NCBI GenBank assembly: GCA_022453515.1
Contig: JAJNNY010000010.1
Span: 372,001-436,000 of the forward strand
Direction of reading: 5' to 3'
From: Astrocystis sublimbata
Taxonomy: Eukaryota; Ascomycota; Sordariomycetes; Xylariales; Xylariaceae
Length of the DNA stretch: 64,000 bases
A model generated the notes under the pieces. The model was not told the DNA's origin. It did no database searches and worked only from the letters and a program-made list of their open reading frames with translations. How positions within the stretch are numbered: position 1 is the first letter of the stretch; every line of letters begins with the position of its first letter. Position numbers and translations under genes: made by a program. Positions 34,237 through 46,602 of this stretch are shown here, piece by piece.

Positions 34237-35067
34237 ATGTCATTTGTAAAGACGTATTTTCTGTGTCCAACGTCTGATTTTATCCATCCTCCCCCAGCAG
34301 GGCCGCTATGTCTTGGGTCTATAATTCGCTCTACGTCGACACCCCAATACCCTCTAAATAGAGGGAACGAGGCGGCTGTGGCCGACACACTCCCTCCTGT
34401 CGTGGAAACCGATTGGAAGAAGACAGTTTCCACCAAGACAGGCTTCGGTTTGGGCGTCTATGCACAATTCCTACAGCTGGCTACTGGTGGATTGCCCCTC
34501 GGTCCTGAAGCAAACATCGATCATTCAAACGAGGCGGTGAATACGTTCGCATTTGATTCCGTGACAACTCTCGTGTTTGAGCCGACTCAGGAATATGTCG
34601 AAGAAGCCATCAAAGCACCCGCCGTGCAGATGTGGCTGAGGGAGCCTAAGCAACGATTCGCGCCCGTTGCCACGCTCTTCCTCGTCACGGGCATAAAACT
34701 CGTCAAAGGCGCAAGGATAAGATACTCGGCTTCTAAGAACACTGCTGTCACTGGGAACTTTGGTATCGACATGCATGCGCTAGGTACAACAATTGGGCCG
34801 AAGGGCCATTGGGTCAGCACGGATAACGATTGGACGGAACTCAATCGTGAGTCTGAATTTTTGTTTGCATTTCGCGTCAAAAAGCTCAAGTTTGGGCGGA
34901 GATTGAAGCTTGAAGAGTACAACAAAGGAGCCTTCTTGACCATTGGGGGAAAACGAGAAGATGACGATGCTGTTTTAGTTGAGGACGTAGATGGGTCTGG
35001 GATCGAAACTGCGAAAAAGGTTTCTGATGCGACCGAGAATAGCATCGTCTATTGCGTCCCCGCTTGA
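34237..35067 (+). CDS. Gasdermin-like pore-forming cell-death protein (HET-Q1/RCD-1-like)
   Basis: Intronless, 276 aa, the size of fungal gasdermin-like proteins (about 250-280). There is no signal peptide or TM helix. The N-terminal pattern YFLCPTSDFIHPPPAGPLCL then GSII, a mid region EYVEEAIKAPAVQMWL, and VATLFLVTGIKLVKGARI agree with what I recall of the fungal gasdermin family; no alignment was possible here. Fungal members such as Podospora HET-Q1 form plasma-membrane pores after a protease removes a short C-terminal inhibitory tail. Here the last ~40 residues follow a Lys/Arg-rich region (KKLKFGRRLKLEEY), contain an acidic stretch (REDDDAVLVEDVDG) and would be the candidate tail. The neighbour, 68 bp beyond the stop and convergent, encodes a subtilisin-like protease, as in the het-Q1/het-Q2 pair. 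The assignment rests on both the sequence pattern and this neighbourhood. Confidence 0.72.
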   Translation: MSFVKTYFLCPTSDFIHPPPAGPLCLGSIIRSTSTPQYPLNRGNEAAVADTLPPVVETDWKKTVSTKTGFGLGVYAQFLQLATGGLPLGPEANIDHSNEAVNTFAFDSVTTLVFEPTQEYVEEAIKAPAVQMWLREPKQRFAPVATLFLVTGIKLVKGARIRYSASKNTAVTGNFGIDMHALGTTIGPKGHWVSTDNDWTELNRESEFLFAFRVKKLKFGRRLKLEEYNKGAFLTIGGKREDDDAVLVEDVDGSGIETAKKVSDATENSIVYCVPA

Positions 35068-35135
35068 TTTCGGTAAATCATTATTAGGATGCAATCTATA
35101 CGTTGGTAGATGACTGGAATGTTACTGTACTTCTT

Positions 35136-38100
35136 CTAATCATACATGTGTCTCTTGATATCATTGATCTTTTCGTAAACACGCTCCCTTGTCGACCTCC
35201 TATCAAATAGTACATGAGGCGTGATATAGTCATACCCTGCCCCCCTCGTCTGTCTAACCATATGCTTCAGAACCGCATCCATTGAATGAACGTCCTTCAG
35301 CCATGGCCCGAGTAACTCGCTTTCAGGAGGCATGCTCGGCATGTGCTGTTCCTGTTGCCGCACAAAGGACAGGATTGACGCGGCAAGCCCAGCGGCGATC
35401 GGTGTTGCGACCGACGTCCCTGACATAGCATTGACAGGTTGGTTGCAGCCGTTCATTCCAACTGGCCAATGCGAAGTGACATGCTCCCCAAGGAGACTGA
35501 AATTGACATCTTTGTCGTCCGCTGTCGGGTTGAACGCCGAGGGGTTGCCATTCCCATCGGTTGAGTGTATGCAAAAGACGCTGGGGTATTTAGCTGGAAA
35601 TGCTCTGCCGAGGTTTGCGCCGTCGTTCGATGCTGCCGCAAACAACAATGTCTGACTATGTAATGCGTTGGATATCGCTGTTTTAATAGGCTCGTTGTAT
35701 TCACGAATGCCGAATGACATGGATATAATGTCCACTTTCCATTCGGAAACCGCGTGATTGATAGCCTATCCAAACCATTAGCTTCATCTCAGAAGTCAAT
35801 CTGCAATAGGGCCAGCCCTACCTTTGCAATGTCGTCGTAAGTATTACGGCCCAGAGTCTCTCGATTTGCAATTCTGGCGATGTAGATCTCAGCGCATGTG
35901 GCAACCTTGAGTAGGAGACCAAGAGCGTGAGTGCCGTGGCCGATATCGTCTCGAAACTCGTGCGGTTCTGATTGATGTACGAAACTTTGCGCACTTTTGA
36001 TTCGTGGATCTAGTCCTTGATCGGTCATCAGAAGTGCGTTCTCGGGGTCAAACCCGGAATCCAAAATCGCTATTCGCACCGGGTTGAACGTTCCGCATCC
36101 AGGTTCGACGGTGTCGAAGGAGTCGACATAGTGATGAATGGAGGACAGAAGATTGTCCATCCAGTCTTGCGAAAGTTGATTCCTTGTAGGCCCTTAGCAC
36201 GACGCAGTATTATTGTATTACCATGACTAAGAAAAACACCTTACTCTTGTTCACACCCCATCTGATGGCTTGCATCAAAGAAGTATAAGCTTTTAGTTGA
36301 AGCGTCGGGGAGATCTTTGCGAAATTGAGACCCCGAGGAAGGTTTCGCCGACATTCGCAGCACCATATCTGAGTTGAGGGATGGGTAGCTCACAGGCGCG
36401 CTGTCAGAAAGTGAACGATGAGGAGCGTGCCGTGTTTCTTTATGTGTATCAGAGGAATCGGTGTTGCTTGTTTGATGGCGAACAACCTCTCGACCGATGG
36501 AACCCCAGCAGAGTTCATTCGCTCGAGAATCGAATGAGCCCAAATCCTCCAACCGAAGGCGCCAAGACTTGAAGATCTCGGCCTCAAGTCGTTTGACAAC
36601 ATTCTGGTAGAAGAGCCGTTGTACGCTGATAGATTCGAAGTCAGCCTGTTGCCCAGGTGGGTAATACTCCCACTGCAGGCATGCTTTCGTCGCAAGATAG
36701 TAATCCACACCAGCGTCGACTTCTAGATTCTTAAGCATATCAAGACTGGTATAATAATCGGTATTGACGTTCTTGGCGGCATCCGGATCCTTTTGCATTA
36801 ACTCTACAGGTGTGCAATAGTGAAGCTCACATAAAAGTATACCTAGAGCCAGCACACTAGCATTGGGATGAACCCTGTGTTTAGAGCTGTCAGAGTCAAC
36901 CCCATTGTCACTTTTACCCACTGAGATGATCGGAATGTGCTCCATGGCTAAGAAGGGTTTCGTGATGTCGGGGAGTTCTCCATCCTCCAGTGGCTGAAAG
37001 AACTGTATCTTCGAGTGATTGAACGAGGGCTGCAGCCACGGTGTCTCCAAGAATGGAAGAAGCGCTGCAGCTAAGGTGACAGCTAAGATTCGCTTTCCCT
37101 TAAGTGGAAGTGCAGATGAACTACCACGCAATTCCTGTTGGTGTTTAAACAAAGCGGAGAGGGAAACTGCTCGAGACATTTGGTCGCCGCCAAAGGTCTT
37201 GGGTTGCGGACGAAGCCTCTGAAAAGACCCATCCTCGAGAGCCAAATGCAAGCAGTTTCGCTGACCGAGAGAGTCGGTAATACTCTGGCATATATGAGCA
37301 AAATTTGATACGTCACTAGCCAGAGGCTCAGATGATCTTCTCATTCTGTTGTTGTTTACATCTCTACCGCGAAAATGTTAGTCATGGTTCATAACTCCAT
37401 TACCCGAAGAGTGAAATACTTAACTTGACCGTTATTTTGGCTTCTTGCAATGTAGTTGCCAGTAGAGACCGCACACCGAAGAAGACTTCGAAGGAAGTCT
37501 CAATCTTTGAGTTCTTCTGCCGTGGCATCGGAAGTCTCACGCTCAGCCCTGAGCATTTCTGGCAAACACATATCCAGTGTCTCCTCAACGCGTTGTCTAA
37601 CGACACCAAGTGTTTCCTCGTCAGTATCGCGAAGTCGGCATCTGGGTCTTCAAGGTTCTCGCCGGCACTCGGCTCTTCACGAGGCAAAACGCGACGCTTC
37701 TTCGCCTCTCTGTCTAAATACGAGAGCTCCTCAATGAGAGCATCACTTTCCCGTCCCCGTTTACTAACGCGAATTGTGGAACCCTGATTAGGATGCGGAC
37801 CGTGGCTCGGACGCTCGATCATTTTGCGCACCGTCTGAAGTTTGGGATACGGTACATTGTGGTGTGAGTTCTGTTACGTAAGTAACCAAGCGTTAATTGA
37901 AAGCAGAACGTGAGCAATCGAAGAATTGGGGCTTGCCGTGTCTCAGGAGCACTTACAGAATCTGAGTCTTGGTCAGAATCGCAATCAATATAATCTTCAA
38001 ATGTGCGCAGCGTCCTCGCAAGGCGCTCAGGGTCAATATCGTCAAATCCATCGTTGTCATGTTGCAAATATGCATCCGTCCGCAGCCAAGCATCACGCTT

Positions 38101-38199
38101 CCTCGAATTCAGTGATGTGGGCGCTGACTTTTCCGGTCGTCTTCGAGCGAAGAACCCAAGCACAGTCTTCAATAGACCCTGAGATTCATCTTGATCCAT
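35136..38199 (-). CDS. DUF7580-like / subtilisin-like serine protease (HET-Q2-like)
   Basis: Five exons: 38199-37957, 37870-37425, 37345-36245, 36182-35822 and 35765-35136, all in phase, giving 926 aa. Residues 1-230 are charged and low in pattern. Residues about 230-590 resemble the fungal DUF7580 region (KRILAVTLAAALLPFLETPW; later HPNASVLALGILLCELHY). Residues about 625-870 are a peptidase S8 domain with all catalytic residues: Asp638 (AILDSGFD), His679 (GHGTH), oxyanion Asn764 (AASNDG) and Ser835 (MSGTSVATP). There is no signal peptide, so it is cytosolic, unlike secreted subtilases. This architecture occurs in fungal non-self-recognition proteins, and in Podospora such a protease (HET-Q2) cleaves the gasdermin HET-Q1. 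It lies tail-to-tail with the gasdermin-like gene, so the same activator role is inferred. The donor of intron 2 (37424) is the least certain junction. Confidence 0.82.
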
Positions 38200-38474
38200 G
38201 TCGTAGCCGTAATGGGTTGAAAAAAGTCCTCATTCGAGTGGGGATGAAAGGTGTGTCGTGGTAAGCGTTAATACAAACATGGCCTGGCACGACGGCCGCA
38301 CGCAGAAGACGAGCTGGAACTGTATAATGGCCACGTGACTTTGGTCGTTGGACCATCAAAAGCAAAGAAGAGTGAGGCAGTCCGCCACCGAAAAAGCGGA
38401 TTGATTAGTATTGATCATGAGATATTGCTGAGGACAAGTAGGTGAGCGAAAGCGATCCAATAGATAGCCACCAG

Positions 38475-38519
38475 TAACGTCGGTCCCCTATCAACCGGCC
38501 ACCCCGGTCACCCGGCCAC
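38475..38519 (+). repeat. Left terminal inverted repeat of Fot1-like transposon (with TA target)
   Basis: These 45 bp, starting with the TA target dinucleotide, are the exact reverse complement of 47340-47384. The repeat has internal near-repeats of CCGGCCACC. It has stayed GC-rich although the interior is AT-rich. Confidence 0.9.
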
Positions 38520-38627
38520 CCACTTTTACTCACACCGCTACTTACACTCCTTGTTTCTCACAATCGTCAAACATGCAATTATTTTTTGTTTTTTTTAAAA
38601 ATTTATATACTTATTTATAAACTTTCT

Positions 38628-39561
38628 ATGCCTCGGTATACCGAAGAAGATGTTGATTCTGCTATTGTAGTAGTTACAGCGGGCCGTAGCGTCCGTAAGG
38701 CCTCCCTCGAATAGGGGGTTCCAAGAGCTACGTTTTAAAACCGTATTAACGGTGTCCCGGCTAAGAAAGAAGCTTAAAATCACCGCTTAAAGGTTTCTTC
38801 AGAAACTGAGGAGCGATTAGCCTAATGGGTACTTCTCTAGTCCGATTTAGGGCTTCCTTTAACCTATATAGAACTGAGGGAATTTGCTAGCCGTGTTTTT
38901 AACGCCTAAGGGCTTAACGTATTACTCGGAAAGCACTGGGTCTCCCGTTTTCTAGTAAGAAACCTATCAATTTAAGTCTATAGAAGCAGGTCTATCGATT
39001 CTTGGCGTTTGAATGGGGCAACTATTGATATTATCCGAAGATAGTTCTAACGCCTAGCAATCCTAGCTATTAAAACTATTAAACCAGAAAATAGATATAA
39101 TATAAACGAAATCGGTATAATAGAAAAGATAGGGAAGAATAGTTTGGTCCTTAGGAGGGCCTAGAAAGCCCTTATTTAGCGAAAAACGCCTAGGGAGAGG
39201 ACCTGGTTATCTATTATTAAGTATATCTCTATTACTGGAACCTTTCTGCCTTTTTTAGTGATTTTTAAAAGCAGTTTATTATAATAATAATAGTATTTTT
39301 TAGATTTTAAGCTATTTAAAGGTTAGAGATAGGATTACTAGAAAAAAGGATAGATAGACGATTCTATTAGGCTAGAATGGGTCCAAAAGGTTTTTATCCC
39401 GTTAATCCAACCAGACGACCCTTCTAAAGCCAGGCTCCTAATTTCTAACAGCTATAGAAGCTATACAACGATATATTTAATATAGAAGTACTTCTAAAAT
39501 AATATTTAACTGTTATATTTGCCTCTTTATACCTCCTATATCTTTCAACCTTTTAATGTTG
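38628..39561 (+). pseudogene. Fot1/pogo transposase, N-terminal and catalytic part (decayed)
   Basis: It begins MPRYTEEDVDSAIVVVTAGR, the HTH_psq DNA-binding start of Fot1/pogo transposases, and continues with recognisable remnants of the CENP-B-like and DDE regions (for example EFASRVFNA and DDPSKARLLISN). Many in-frame stops interrupt it. The frame ends at the retrotransposon insertion, in the conserved segment that precedes the final DDE residues. Confidence 0.85.
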
Positions 39562-40060
39562 TGTAACGACTGCTCTATCTGTAACACTGAGTATAGGGTA
39601 GAGTAGGGGTCTTAGTAGGTATATGTTCCTAAGGATAAGGGCTAAGCTTATAACAAAGGATCGCTAAGCAATATAAGGTATCGTTCACTAAGTTGTCAGG
39701 AGGTTACTCCTATTCTAAGAACTGTTAGTATGCTTAGATTGAATAGTGAAGTAAGGAAAGACTAGATATATAGGAATGCCGTCGAGGCTATATAGTATTT
39801 CCTTCCTTTATATTTTGGTATGGATTATAGGATATTCCTCCTATCCTTTAGTCCTAGATAGCTAGATCGTATAGCTATCCTCTGATCCTAGATATCTGGA
39901 TCGTTCTTTAATCCTCCTATCTATTACGTAACCTTGTGGCGCCTTATTGTGGCGTGTGGCTTGTCTCCTGGTCTCGTTTTGCGTTACTAGCTTAGAACAT
40001 GGCTATCCCCTCTCGCGCTAGGTCTTTTTAATAGGTCGTGCGCCCTATTGGTTCGTAATA
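39562..40060 (-). repeat. 3' LTR (left)
   Basis: 499 bp. It aligns over its whole length with 46104-46602, and the differences I see are almost all C/T or G/A. On the element strand it starts TATTACGAACC (ancestral TG) and ends CA. Confidence 0.9.
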
Positions 40061-40849
40061 TTATCCTTCTCCTTTTAGGGTTATTGTCCTTAATAATAAA
40101 TAGTGTGCTTGCCGCTCTTTTTTTTGGTAGGTTCTTCCTTGTTTCTTATTGTTTTCCGCCATATCTGATCGAATTAAAAAGTGTTGTATTAGTTCTGTTT
40201 CTAACAGGAAAGCTGCTGAGTGTAAATCCCTTCTAGCCGCTATTCTTTCTGGTTCTCCTGTAGTGATAGCTCTATTGTGTTCCTACTACGAACGTTAGGG
40301 TTTTAAATATCTAGTCTCAGAGTCTAAGTCTTATTGCTATTTTATATATGTTCGCGATAATTAATCTTAGTATAATATAAAAAGCCTTACTCCTAAGCAG
40401 TTTAATTACGTTACTACTTAATATAAAAAGTTAAAAAACGAATTAGATATAGCTAAAAAAGCAGCTAAACTAGCCCTTGCTTAGGTACGTTGTTTTTATA
40501 AATAAAAGAAAATGTGGTATAACAAGATAATGCGAGCCGTTGCTTATGGTATTATGGATCTCGAAGAGTTCGAGGCTTTGGAAAAACGGGAGTGGGCGGA
40601 GGAAGAGCGCTTATCCTATAAAGCTCTATTAAGTCTTAATCCCACTACTACGTTTAACTAGGATGCCCTTAATTCTCCTTCGGCTTGGGAAGTCGATTCT
40701 GCTCTTTTGGCCTTGGTCGATCAGGATATTGCTAGTGAAACTGTTTCGCTGCCTGTACAGCGTTCTATAAGTACTTCTTAGGTTCCTACGTATTTTCCGC
40801 GTATAAGTACTCTTTCTATTTTACTAGGTATTCGAACGTGTTTTTGTTT

Positions 40850-43800
40850 TAACGTAAATCTAGTATTTCTTCGATTTCGAATTTTTCGTAATCGGGTTCT
40901 GTTTCGAGCTTGGTTTCGAGCTTGGCATCATCGGGTGCTTTCTTTAGCAAAGAGATATAGAATACCGGGTGTCTCCTTATTCCTTTGGGTAGTTTAAACA
41001 GGTAGTTTAATTTCGATCTGACTTCCTTAATCTCGAATAGTCTAATCCACTTAAAATCTAATTTTTCGTTTGGTTTTTTTGTTTTAATATTTCGTTTTAA
41101 AAGATAGACCTTATCTCTCTCTTTTAAGGTTGGCTTTAATAACCTGTTTTTATTATAATAAGCTTTTATTTGTTCCTAGATAAACGTGAGTTCTTATTAT
41201 AGTTTTTATTACAGGCCTAAGGCTGTCTTGGCTTGATTTTCTGCTTAAAGTGCCGTAATTCCCGGAATCGCAGTTCTTTCTTCTAGGTCAAACCTATAGT
41301 TCGCCTTGAAGGGTGACATTTTTATAGACTTATTAACTGAGCTATTATAGGCATATTCTACTGCTAGTAATAACTCAACCCAGTTATTTTGCTATTTGTT
41401 AAGGTAGCATCGGAGGTACTGTTCTAGCGTTTGATTTAGCCTTTCTGTCTGTCCGTCTGTCTAAAGGTAGTAAGCTATAGACATTCTGTGCTTAACCCCT
41501 AATGCTTTTATGAGTGATTGCTAGTATTTAAAAGCCATCGTGCTTCCTTGATTAGTAATAATCTCTTCTGGGAATCCGTGCTTGCTGAAGACATGCTTCA
41601 GAATAGCGTATCTAAGTTCTTCTGCGGTGCTTGCTTCTTTGTAGGGTACAAAAAGCCCGTATTTAGTAAGTCTTTCTGCTATAACTAAGATAGAGTCGAA
41701 CTCTACTCCTATTATTGGTTCTTTGGACTTGGGTAGCTTTATAATAAAGTCGAACGCGATTATTTTCTATGCCCTGTCTGGTAGCTTGATTGGGTTTAAT
41801 AGTCCGTATGGCTTATGTTGTAATATCTTTGCTTTTTGATATATATCGTATTTCTTAATAACTTGTCTGATATGGTCCTTTATGCTTAAGAATCTGTAGT
41901 ATTGTTTTAATCTTTGATGGGTTTTGAAGACTCCCTGGTGTCCTGCTAAGGGGTGCTTATGTATTTCTCGTACTAGTTTTGTACGGAATTCGTCTGGTAT
42001 GTATAGTTTCCCTTTATAGTCTTTGTGCATCTGATCATTGTGATCTGGGGATTGATTTTAATTCTGGAGGAATTCTCTGATTTATTGTATCCATTTGTTA
42101 TGGTTAATCCTTATGGCTACACTAATTTGTAATATGCGGTCGTTGTTTTTTTTAAACATTTGTGTAGCTCCTACCACTGTAAGTCCATCTTCCTTATTGC
42201 CCTGCAATAGGATCTGGCTTTTCTTTTCGCCCGTTTGTTTATAGTTATTTCTTTGACTCAGAATATCGGCTTAAACATTCTCTTTGCTTTTAATATAGAT
42301 AATTTTAAAATTAAACTATAATAGGAATTCTACCTATTATATTTATTGTTTGTTTAATATTTTAATGGTTATAAAGGTTGTAAGGTTTTTATAATCTGAG
42401 TAGACTTTTATTAGTTATTCCGAGCTATAGAAATAATGTTCCCATTTTTCGAATACTCGGACAATAGCTATAAATTTTTTGTCTAAGATTAGGTAGTTTA
42501 TTTATAGTCCTAAAAACTTTGTTAAAAAGAATACTATTAGATATAGTTTTCCATTCTCATTTTGTTAACCTAGTTATCTACCTATTACGTTATTGCATGC
42601 GTTAATTTCGACTTTAAATTCTTTATCTAGATCAAATAATCGTAATACTAGATCTAACAGTACTTTTTCCTTTAGTGTATCAAACGCCCGTTATTCTACC
42701 TCTGTTTATTAGAATTCGTTGTCTTTCTTCGTAAGGTTCGTAAGGGGTGTGGCGATTTTCCCAAATCTAGTAATAAGAGCTCGGACGTAGTTTGTAAATC
42801 CTACGAACGCCCGTACGTCTGTAATGCTTTTTAGTACTGGCTAATTCCTTACTACTTCGATCTTTATGTTTTAGATTCGTACTTCTCCTGGAGTAATCGT
42901 GAATCCCAGAAAGTCCACTTTCTACTTATGAAATTCGCTCTTTTCAGCGTTCACTTTCAATTTGGCGTCTTGTAGTGCCGTAAGCACTTGTTGGACATAT
43001 CCCTCGTATTTTTCTACGGTTTCTGAATAGATTAGGATATTATTAAGGTATACTATCACGAATTTATCGAGAAATTCGCGTAGTATATCCGTAATTATGG
43101 CTTAGAAGCTTGCTAGTGTATTAGTAAGCCCAAATAGCATTACTAGGTATTTGTATAACCCGTAAGGTGTTCCGAATACCGTTTTTTCTTTATTGCTTTT
43201 AGTAATTCGTAGTTCGTAATATAATTTTGGTAAGTCTAAAGTAGTGAACCATCTGGCCTTATATAATCTATCTCGTAGGTTGTCGATTCTTAGTAACGGT
43301 TCTACGAATTTCTTGGTTTTTGCATTTATATCTCTATAATCGATACACAGCCTCTATTTAGGCTTACTATCTTTGCCTGGTTTCTTGGGTACCTATAGAA
43401 TCGGTGATCTCGCTAATAATTCTGACTTTCATATATACCCCCTAGCTAGGTTCTTTTATAGATATTCGTCCAATTCCCGCAGTTATTCATAGTTTATGTG
43501 GTATAATGCTTAGTGTTTTAGGGTCTCGCCTTCCTTAATTGGAATATAGTAATCCTATCTACTATACTCTAGTAATCCTGTTTCCATTAGTTATATTTTA
43601 AATAAGTTGCCGAATTCTTAGTACTATTCCGGTAACTCATCCGTCAGTATCAGCTTAAGCTCCTTAATTAATAAACAAATGCTAAGTGCCTTTATAGATT
43701 TATATAAGTTCTTCCCAATAGACTCTTCAAAAGCTAAATCTCTTCTTGGTATATCCTATTAAAGCTAGCCGGTGCTCCAATTCACTTTGGGATTACTTAC

Positions 43801-44100
43801 CTATAACCAGGGTATCTCTAAAATAATATCGTGCCTGGATATTTCTGTAATATCGAGCTTAAGCTGTTCTTTGTAACCCTGGACATTAAAAGGAAGTTTT
43901 ACAGTTTCTTTTCTAATAATCCCTTGATTATACGCTATATAACTACTATTAATGGTTATAAGTGGGTAAGGGTTGTCCTTAAGCTTCTATTCTAGGTTAA
44001 GCTTGTTAATAATTCTTAGTAAAATAAAGTTTACTTGCGTGCCTATATTGATTATAGCTATTAACTTTTTTCTATTATATTGTAATTCTATTATGAGTTG
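40850..44100 (-). pseudogene. Decayed pol (RT-RNase H-integrase) of the gypsy element
   Basis: The coordinates are approximate. The reverse-transcriptase core is readable near 43.03-43.1 kb as YLNNILIYS, where gypsy elements have YLDD; Asp-to-Asn is the expected GAT-to-AAT change. The integrase zinc-binding domain at 41767-42030 is the longest surviving frame (HPLAGHQGVFKTHQRLKQYY, 87 codons). Near 40.9 kb HPVFYISLLKKA marks the end of integrase. Many stops make the gene non-functional. Confidence 0.8.
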
Positions 44101-45099
44101 TATAAACATCTCTATATCTATAGCGCATAACGACTTTTCGATATTTTAAGTTAGTTATTATTGCTTTATAACTGTTTTTCGTTGTTTTTTGATTGTTATG
44201 CTATATGTCGTCGGTTTTTGCCCTTTGTGGCCTAGACCTTTTCTGTATGGTTCCGTAGCTCTTCTTCGGACCATATTGGTTTTCCATCCAGTATTGCTAT
44301 AACTAGTGGTTCGGAGTCCTGACTCCCTTGTACAGGTGTCTTGTATGTAAGTTGTTTCTATCGAGCCTTTTTGTTGGCTTTGTTCTTCTTTTTCCAGTTT
44401 CTTGCTTTCTTATATGCATGGATTTTACAGTGGTTGCTAGTATACTCTTTTAACTTATCTCCCCCTAGAAAGCATTCTTTAGGCTATATGGGGTCTGATT
44501 TAAATAAACAAAATCCTCTAGGGTCGTAGTAAGTAACTACCAGTCGTCCTATTTCGTCTTCTCGGTATAATCTATCTATTAGTTTTCTATTAATCCGTTT
44601 TAGAAACTAGTTGTTTTAGATCTTTTTAACTATATATTTGTTATATTAATACACTATATAGGATACCCAGGAGATTTCTTTGTGTTTTAGATTCTTTAGT
44701 ACCAGTATCTTTTTTCCATTTATTATAGTTCTATTATATAAGTAGCTCTGTGATACATATCCTGCTATATATTGTAGCGTCTCGAGAGTATTGGTTCCCA
44801 TCCCTATAATTAATGGGTAGTTTCCCATTCGTTATACTTCCTAAAGTCGATCCTGCAATCTATACTCAGGTATTATTTCTAGAGTTATCAGTTTAATCTT
44901 TTTAACTTCTTATTCTTTTTGTCCTTAATTGGTTATAAGGGTGTCTCCTTGTTGTATAGATTTGGCTACTAAGTATTTAATTCTTTTAAACTTAGTCTAG
45001 TGTCTATACCAATCGTATGCGCAGCCTATGTCTTTAGGACATAACTCGCCTTCTGGCTAGTCCCTATTTTTAACTATTAGTATACTACTTATACGCATT

Positions 45100-46080
45100 A
45101 TCACGATCTATCGCGTACTGTTTTCGGCTACTAACGCTTGTCTTTCCTTGGGTACTCTTCTATTCTTTCGTTCCTTTTGGGGTTTAGGGCATTTTTATAT
45201 ATAATGTCCCATTTGTTAGTAATTATAACATTTGACTTGCTTAAGGTCTTTTTCTGCGGCGTCAACCTCCATTGGGCCTGGGTGTGTTCCTGTAGCCATG
45301 GATTGGTTCTTTTGTGCCTTCTTGGTATTAGCTATATATATGGCTCCTTTTTCTCGTTTTTATATATGTCTTTCGTACAAACGATTGTCGATTTTGATTA
45401 CCAATGTAATATAGTTATATAGTTCCTTTGGTTGTTTGATTCGGAATAACTCGTTTTGGATTTTGTTCTTTAGTCCCTTATAGAATACGGATATTAGGTT
45501 ATCGTTATTATTCCAAGTTATAAGTACGAGTATCTTTTTAAACTCGGTAGCGTACTTGCTAGCTAACCCAGTCTATTATAGGTCTAGCAGCCTTTGTTCT
45601 GCTCGTCTTTCGGCTTCTAGATCACTATATATATCTGTAAAGGCCTTTTCGAATCCCTTTATATCAGCGAATGCTTTTTTAGTATCTTCTAACCAATCTT
45701 TTTCCTTGTTTTTAATAAATTTTTTTATCTTTGGCTCGAACCATTCTAGTGTTTCTCTAGTAAGGAATCCTGCTACGCAAAGGATCTTTTCTCCTTCTAA
45801 GGGAAAGTCCTTTCCGAAGTGCCGTATGTAGGCCTTAGCCTAGGTTAGGAACCCTTTTAACTAGTCTTATTTCCTGTTAAATATGGTTAGTTGAGTTAGC
45901 TTATAACGCTTTAGCTTAAATATCGTAAATAGTTAGTTTTCGAACTATTTATTAGCTTCGTCCAACTAATTAATTCTTCTGTATAACTGGTTAATAATTT
46001 TCAGGACTTGTTCCTGAGTTATATTGGGTATCTAAGCTTACGTAGCCATTGCGTCCTATTGCTCAGCTTACTTTGTAGCT
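45100..46080 (-). pseudogene. Decayed gag of the gypsy element
   Basis: Minus-strand remnants read AYIRHFGKDFPLEGEKILC, FEPKIKKFIKNKEKDWLED and KYATEFKKILVLITWNN, the gypsy Gag core. A damaged zinc knuckle follows (CYNY...GHYI...KC, near 45.2 kb). In-frame stops are frequent. Open frames on the plus strand here are antisense to this gene. Confidence 0.75.
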
Positions 46081-46103
46081 TAACTAAACAAGACTATTCA
46101 AAA

Positions 46104-46602
46104 TATAACAACTGTTCTATCTGTAACACTAAGTATAAAGTAGAGTAGGGGTCTTAGTGGGTATATATTCCTAAAAATAAGGGCTAAGCTTATAATAAAG
46201 GATCGCTAAGCAATATAAAGTATTGTTCACTAAGTTATCAAAAGGTTACTCCTATTCTAAAAACTATTAGTATATTTAGATTAAATAGTAAAGTAAGGAA
46301 AGACTAGATATATAGGAATACTATCGAAGCTATATAATATTTCCTTCCTTTATATTTTGGTATAGATTATAGGATATTCCTCCTATCCTTTGGTCCTAGA
46401 TAGCTAGATTGTATAACTATCCTCTAATCCTAAATATCTAGATCGTTCTCCGATCCTCCTATCTATTACATGACCTTGTGGCGCCTTATCGTGGCGTGTG
46501 GCTTATCTCCTGGTCTCGTCTTGCGTTACTAGCTTGGAACATGGCTATCCCCTCTCGCGCTAGGTCTTTTTAACAGGTCGTGCGCCCTGTTGGTTCGTAA
46601 TA
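46104..46602 (-). repeat. 5' LTR (right)
   Basis: 499 bp, the partner of 39562-40060. It carries more A/T changes than the left copy, including at both terminal dinucleotides. Confidence 0.9.

Larger units (their letters stand above)
39562..46602 (-). mobile_element. Ty3/gypsy LTR retrotransposon, RIP-degraded, minus orientation
   Basis: 7041 bp flanked by two 499-bp LTRs and a 5-bp target duplication (TGTTG at 39557-39561, CGTTG at 46603-46607, differing by one C-to-T). Remnants on the minus strand run in Ty3/gypsy order: gag about 46.0-45.1 kb, reverse transcriptase about 43.4-42.8 kb, RNase H about 42.7-42.3 kb, integrase about 42.0-41.2 kb and a terminal chromodomain-adjacent segment near 40.9 kb. 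All frames are broken. The insertion is inside the older Fot1-like transposase gene. Confidence 0.9.

Noticed and set aside
44341..45831. Plus-strand hydrophobic frames that look like small membrane proteins
   Set aside because: They are antisense to the decayed gag/pol of the gypsy element; T-rich antisense reads as Phe/Leu-rich protein.
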